A stretch of DNA of 64,000 bases. Source: Actinomyces faecalis. GTDB taxonomy: Bacteria; Actinomycetota; Actinomycetes; Actinomycetales; Actinomycetaceae. Position numbers and translations under genes: made by a program. How positions within the stretch are numbered: position 1 is the stretch's first letter; every line of letters starts with the position of its first letter. This document shows, in pieces, positions 61,158 to 64,000 of the stretch. The stretch is from NCBI RefSeq assembly GCF_013184985.2, contig NZ_CP063418.1, positions 806,001-870,000 on the forward strand. Direction: 5' to 3'. The notes beneath the pieces are model-generated. The model worked only from the letters and a program-made list of their open reading frames with translations. It was not told where the DNA came from and searched no databases.

Positions 61158-62228
61158 TCACGCGGTGTGCGTGAGGGTGGTCTTTCGTGCCCTGGCGGCG
61201 TCGGTGTGCACCGGCTGCCAGGTGCCCTGGTGGGCCGCCCACAGGCCCTCCAGGGCCTGGATGGTGGGGGCGTGGCTGATGGCGTTCAGGAGGGCCGCTG
61301 ACGCCTCCCCGGTGGTGCCGGCGGCCAGCGCGGCGGCGGTGCCGCCGGTGTAGGGGGTGAACCAGTCGGTGGCCTTGAGGCGGCGGTGGCGTCGCACCTT
61401 CCAGGCGAGCTCGACGGCCTCCCAGCCGCGGGCGATGTCCACCCAGTACAGGGTGCAGGTACCCTCACCGGCTGGCAGGTGGATGAGCAGCGCCCGCTCC
61501 TGGTCGATCGGCACGGTGGGCGCGGACCGCAGCCTGGTGTGCCGGTCCCACCACACCGAGTGGGCGTACACGGCCATCTGCATGGCGATCTTTCCGGGGT
61601 CGATCTCGACGTTGCCGGTCTTGATGTCCGCCACGACGCTGGTGCCGCCTGGCGTGGTGTAGACGGCGTCCATCGTCCCGGCCACCTGCAGGGAGTCCTG
61701 GACGGCCGCCTGCTCGACGGTCACCACCCTCAGCCGGGCGGAGGTGATCGCGTCCTGGTAGGCGGCCAGCGTCGACTCCATGCCCTCCGGCAGGAGCGGG
61801 CCAGGGTCCTTACCCTCCTCCCAGGCCTGGCAGGCGGCGTGGACGGCGGTGCCGAGCTCACGCCTGTCGTTGCCTCCTACCGCGCCCATGGCCCGGTCCG
61901 CGACCGAGTCCAGGACACGCTTGCCGTCGTCGCTGGTCGCGTCAGTGGTGGTGACCTCGTCCAGCAGGCTCGGCTCGGAGGCCAGCCCGGCGACGATGAG
62001 CCGCTGACCTCGCAGCATGAGGGCGTGGGAGTCGGACAGGGCGGACACGAACGTGGTGCAGCGCGTGTACGTGACCGAGCGGTCCAGGCCCTCCCCCAGG
62101 AGCGGCCGCCCGCCCTCGCCGAGTCGTGGAGCGCTCACGCGCGGGCGGCTGCGCCCGTCCCGCTCGAAGGAGTCCGAGGGGCCGTGCAGTCCCATGGCTG
62201 CGGCCTGCTGCGCGACGGTGGTGCTCAT
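61158..62228 (-). CDS. RecB/Cas4-like PD-(D/E)XK exonuclease
   Basis: 356 residues from ATG 62228, overlapping the previous stop in an ATGA. The nuclease motifs are AGTMDAVYTT and VVADIKTGNVEID (Asp and Asp-x-Lys of the PDDEXK_1 core), followed by KIAMQMAVYAHSVWW with the QxxxY motif, and YTRCTTFVSALSDS near the start. Phage enzymes of this type resect DNA for recombination or break down host DNA. It is next to a short zinc-motif gene and the SSB-like gene. Confidence 0.8.
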   Translation of the reverse strand: MSTTVAQQAAAMGLHGPSDSFERDGRSRPRVSAPRLGEGGRPLLGEGLDRSVTYTRCTTFVSALSDSHALMLRGQRLIVAGLASEPSLLDEVTTTDATSDDGKRVLDSVADRAMGAVGGNDRRELGTAVHAACQAWEEGKDPGPLLPEGMESTLAAYQDAITSARLRVVTVEQAAVQDSLQVAGTMDAVYTTPGGTSVVADIKTGNVEIDPGKIAMQMAVYAHSVWWDRHTRLRSAPTVPIDQERALLIHLPAGEGTCTLYWVDIARGWEAVELAWKVRRHRRLKATDWFTPYTGGTAAALAAGTTGEASAALLNAISHAPTIQALEGLWAAHQGTWQPVHTDAARARKTTLTHTA

Positions 62229-62548
62229 GCTGCCGCCTCCACCAGGTCCAGGAGGCTGGGGGTGCCCGTGTCGTCGGCGTGCCCCTGGGCCTGGGTCCAG
62301 CGGGAGAGGCAGGTGCCGCACAGGCGGCCCGTGCTGGCAGCCAGCCCGATGTCACGGTCCGCGCGCCCCACGTCCGACGGGACGCGAGCGAGCGCCTTCC
62401 CCTGGCACAGGCGCCTGACCGTCACCCTGGGGCGGTCGGGGCCGCCCAGGGTGCGGGTGGTGACCGGTGAGACCGCCATGACGTGGCGGGTGGTGGTGCC
62501 CGCCCTCGATCCGGTCAGCACGTAGTCAACAGTGTCGGCAGCGCTCAC
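62225..62548 (-). CDS. Hypothetical phage protein with a zinc-binding motif
   Basis: 107 residues from GTG 62548, with GAAGGAGGGG upstream. Its cysteines are in RRLCQGKALA and LCGTCLSRWTQAQG, giving a C-(n)-C-x2-C pattern that may bind zinc. The N-terminal half is rich in Thr/Arg (GSRAGTTTRHVMAVSPVTTR). Coupled to the nuclease downstream by an ATGA. Function unknown. Confidence 0.6.
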   Translation of the reverse strand: MSAADTVDYVLTGSRAGTTTRHVMAVSPVTTRTLGGPDRPRVTVRRLCQGKALARVPSDVGRADRDIGLAASTGRLCGTCLSRWTQAQGHADDTGTPSLLDLVEAAA

Positions 62549-62700
62549 TGCCCCTCCTTCAGCTCGTCGCGCTGGTCGCGCCAGCGCTCGTAGTCCTCGT
62601 CGTCGTCGGCCCACCACTCCTCGCGCTCGTCGTGCCCGTCGTGGTCGGCGGTGTCGCGCCGCTCCAGCTCGACCTGGAGGGCGAAGTCCTCACGGTTCAC
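62545..62700 (-). CDS. Small, highly charged phage protein
   Basis: 51 residues: it starts VNREDFALQVELERRDTADH and ends DYERWRDQRDELKEGQ, with a central acidic patch (EREEWWADDDED). The GTG overlaps the WhiB-like gene stop (GTGA) and the stop overlaps the next GTG. The acidic, DNA-mimic-like composition would suit an inhibitor protein, but nothing more can be said. Confidence 0.6.
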   Translation of the reverse strand: MNREDFALQVELERRDTADHDGHDEREEWWADDDEDYERWRDQRDELKEGQ

Positions 62701-63134
62701 GGGGTCACCGTCCTTGCGTAGGCCTGGCTGATCCTGGCCGCCGTGGCGGCACTGACCCGCCCACCGCCCCTGAGCTTCCGCAGCGTCACCAGGCTCACCC
62801 CGGTCGCCTCCGACACCTGCTCCCACCTCATCCCGGCGGCGCGCATCGCCTCGACCTGCCTGCGGGAGGCGTCCGACGCTCCGCGCCTCACCCAGGGGTC
62901 CCGCCTGTACCTCTGGAGCGGGGTCAGCCCGCCCCAGACACCGAACCGGTGGGTGTGGCCCAGGCCCGCCTCGGCGCGGGCGGCCTGCTCCAGGCACGCG
63001 CGGCGCAGCGGGCAGGAGCGGCACACGCGCACCGCCTGGGGGTGCAGGTCGGTCAGGTCGAACCAGGCGTCCGGGTCCAGGCCGGAGACGGCGCAGGCCG
63101 GCGCCACGACGGCCGCGGTCAGGTCCTCACTCAT
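62697..63134 (-). CDS. Phage WhiB-like iron-sulfur protein fused to a helix-turn-helix region
   Basis: 145 residues from ATG 63134 (GGAAGGAAG upstream), overlapping the previous stop in an ATGA. Residues 1-70 carry the WhiB cluster: C14, C38, C41 and C47 (C-x23-C-x2-C-x5-C), then FGVWGGLTP (64-72). Residues ~85-145 have a helix-turn-helix pattern (RRQVEAMRAAGMRWEQVSEA, TGVSLVTLRKLRGGGR). Phage WhiB proteins can compete with host WhiB at the sigma factor. The added DNA-binding part makes a targeted transcription switch plausible. Confidence 0.82.
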   Translation of the reverse strand: MSEDLTAAVVAPACAVSGLDPDAWFDLTDLHPQAVRVCRSCPLRRACLEQAARAEAGLGHTHRFGVWGGLTPLQRYRRDPWVRRGASDASRRQVEAMRAAGMRWEQVSEATGVSLVTLRKLRGGGRVSAATAARISQAYARTVTP

Positions 63135-63988
63135 GCTGCTTCCTTCCATCCTTCGTTCGGTAGCGGTCGCGTGCGCCGCGGGACCGGCCCGAGCCGCACC
63201 GGCGCCTTGGCGGGCTTCCTGACCGGGGCCTTGGCCGGCACGCGGGCCGCCGCCCCGCTGGTCTTGCGCGAGGGTGCTGGCCGCTTGGGGCGCTTCACAC
63301 CCGCCGCCCCTCGCCTCCGCCGCGTCTCCTCGGCGAGGCGGCCCCAGTTCTCGCGCACCGCCGCCGCCCTGGCGTCGGCGGCCGCCTGCGCCTCCAGGTG
63401 CTGGCGCTCACGCTCACGCTCCGCCTCCACGCGCAGCGTCTCTGCGCGCACCCGCACAGCCTCACGTGCCCGCCGCGAGGCGGTCAGCCTGCGCTCGACG
63501 GCCTCCTCCAGGGCGGTCAGGTCCAGGCCGTCCGGCAGCCCCTCGGGCCACCCGAACCAGCACACCAGGTCCGCCACCGCCTCGACGTCGACGCTCGTCT
63601 CACCAGGGGCGGCCTGGGACACGCCGCGGCGGCGCAGGAACGCCATGTAGTCGTACGACGGCCTGCCCATCACCTCGGCCAGCCGGGCCCGGTCGTGGCA
63701 CCCTGCCGCGATCACCGCGGCGGCCAGCTGTGAGCGGGGCGGCCGTACCCGCCCGCGCGGCGTCGGCGTGTGGGTGGCCACGTGGTGCCGCCCGGCCCGC
63801 GTGAGGGCGATGCTGCCGTCGCCGGCGTACCCCTCCACCAGGCCGCGCTCGCGCAGCCGGCGCGTCGCGTACTGGAGGGAGCCGGCCTCCAGGCCGCACG
63901 ACTCGCGCAGCCCCGAGCTGGTGCGGATGCCGGCCTCCAGGGCCATGAGGACCTGGTCCTGCATGGTGGCGGGGCCGCCGCCGGGCAC
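63131..63988 (-). CDS. Winged-helix / coiled-coil phage protein (start possibly further upstream)
   Basis: 285 residues from GTG 63988; ATG 63964 (MQDQVLMALEAGIRTSSG) is an equally possible start, and the frame stays open to the window edge, so the 5' end is uncertain. Residues ~10-75 form a winged helix (SGLRESCGLEAGSLQYATRR, GLVEGYAGDGSIALTRAGR). A second helix-turn-helix-like part follows (LAEVMGRPSYDYMAFLRRRG), then an Arg/Glu/Ala coiled coil (about 160-230) and a Lys/Pro/Arg-rich tail that should bind DNA. Probably an early regulator. Confidence 0.6.
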   Translation of the reverse strand: MPGGGPATMQDQVLMALEAGIRTSSGLRESCGLEAGSLQYATRRLRERGLVEGYAGDGSIALTRAGRHHVATHTPTPRGRVRPPRSQLAAAVIAAGCHDRARLAEVMGRPSYDYMAFLRRRGVSQAAPGETSVDVEAVADLVCWFGWPEGLPDGLDLTALEEAVERRLTASRRAREAVRVRAETLRVEAERERERQHLEAQAAADARAAAVRENWGRLAEETRRRRGAAGVKRPKRPAPSRKTSGAAARVPAKAPVRKPAKAPVRLGPVPRRTRPLPNEGWKEAA

Positions 63989-64000
63989 GTGGACCCGGAC

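Larger units (their letters stand above)
34708..64000. mobile_element. Siphovirus-type prophage, left part (right end outside the window)
   Basis: About 29 kb of nearly all minus-strand genes in standard order: early DNA-metabolism genes on the right, then HNH, terminase, portal, head, tail and lysis genes to the left, ending at the tRNA fragment. Structural, packaging and lysis functions all appear intact with no obvious frameshifts other than the expected chaperone slip. Integrase and repressor genes are not in the window and should lie beyond the right edge. The prophage interrupts the host directly after cimA. Confidence 0.92.

Overview
The window comes from a high-GC actinobacterium, most likely a member of the Actinomycetaceae (Actinomyces-like). 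The reasons are the complete rrn operon with actinobacterial 16S/23S signatures, a WhiB1 orthologue, a PdtaS-type sensor kinase, GatCAB, several start codons that look leaderless (a -10 hexamer six or seven bases before the start codon), and uniformly GC-rich codon use. Genus is inferred from sequence style and gene content, not from a database search.

Layout. Positions 1-34,700 are host chromosome. 1-3,200: a truncated gene, an OsmC-family peroxidase, a DUF2505 protein, a PdtaS-like histidine kinase and WhiB1. 3,367-12,066: an FHA/FtsK-type triple ATPase, a SRAP DNA-protein crosslink sensor overlapping NAD-dependent DNA ligase (ligA), and an L,D-transpeptidase. 12,247-17,272: gatC-gatA-gatB and a malic enzyme. 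17,650-23,400: tandem rRNA promoters, leader, 16S, tRNA-less spacer, 23S (with its processing stalk) and 5S. 23,585-26,650: a ThrE-type exporter convergent with an AspT/YidE-type transporter, separated by a very long perfect bidirectional terminator. 26,982-34,520: branched-chain amino acid genes ilvB-ilvN-ilvC, leuB, and ilvE-cimA. The cimA gene suggests isoleucine is made from pyruvate through citramalate.

From about 34,700 to the right edge lies a siphovirus-like prophage whose right end, with the integrase and probably the repressor, is outside the window. Its left junction is a tRNA 3' fragment on the minus strand that keeps the T loop and acceptor strand with C73, which points to tRNA-His, but has lost the 5' half of its T stem. 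Almost every prophage gene is on the minus strand. Reading right to left, in transcription order, they are: early DNA-metabolism genes (winged-helix protein, WhiB-HTH fusion, RecB-like nuclease, prim-pol, RepA-like ATPase, resolvase-like nuclease, small operon proteins); one tiny plus-strand gene in a divergent control region; then HNH endonuclease, terminase subunits, portal, minor head protein, scaffold, capsid, connectors, tail tube, the G/GT tail chaperones with a programmed frameshift, tape measure, Dit, baseplate and fibre proteins, endolysin, holin and a collagen-like protein.

The prophage features most worth attention are: (1) a minor head protein with a toxin-like, lower-GC C-terminal domain whose stop overlaps a 90-residue candidate immunity gene; (2) about ten copies of a GGTCGGGTCG decamer flanking an AT-rich island next to the RepA-like/prim-pol genes, a candidate replication origin; (3) a perfect GGGAAAA slippery site that joins the two tail-chaperone frames; (4) a phage WhiB domain fused to a helix-turn-helix region; (5) the divergent switch region with a 36-residue plus-strand protein and a 12-bp palindrome.
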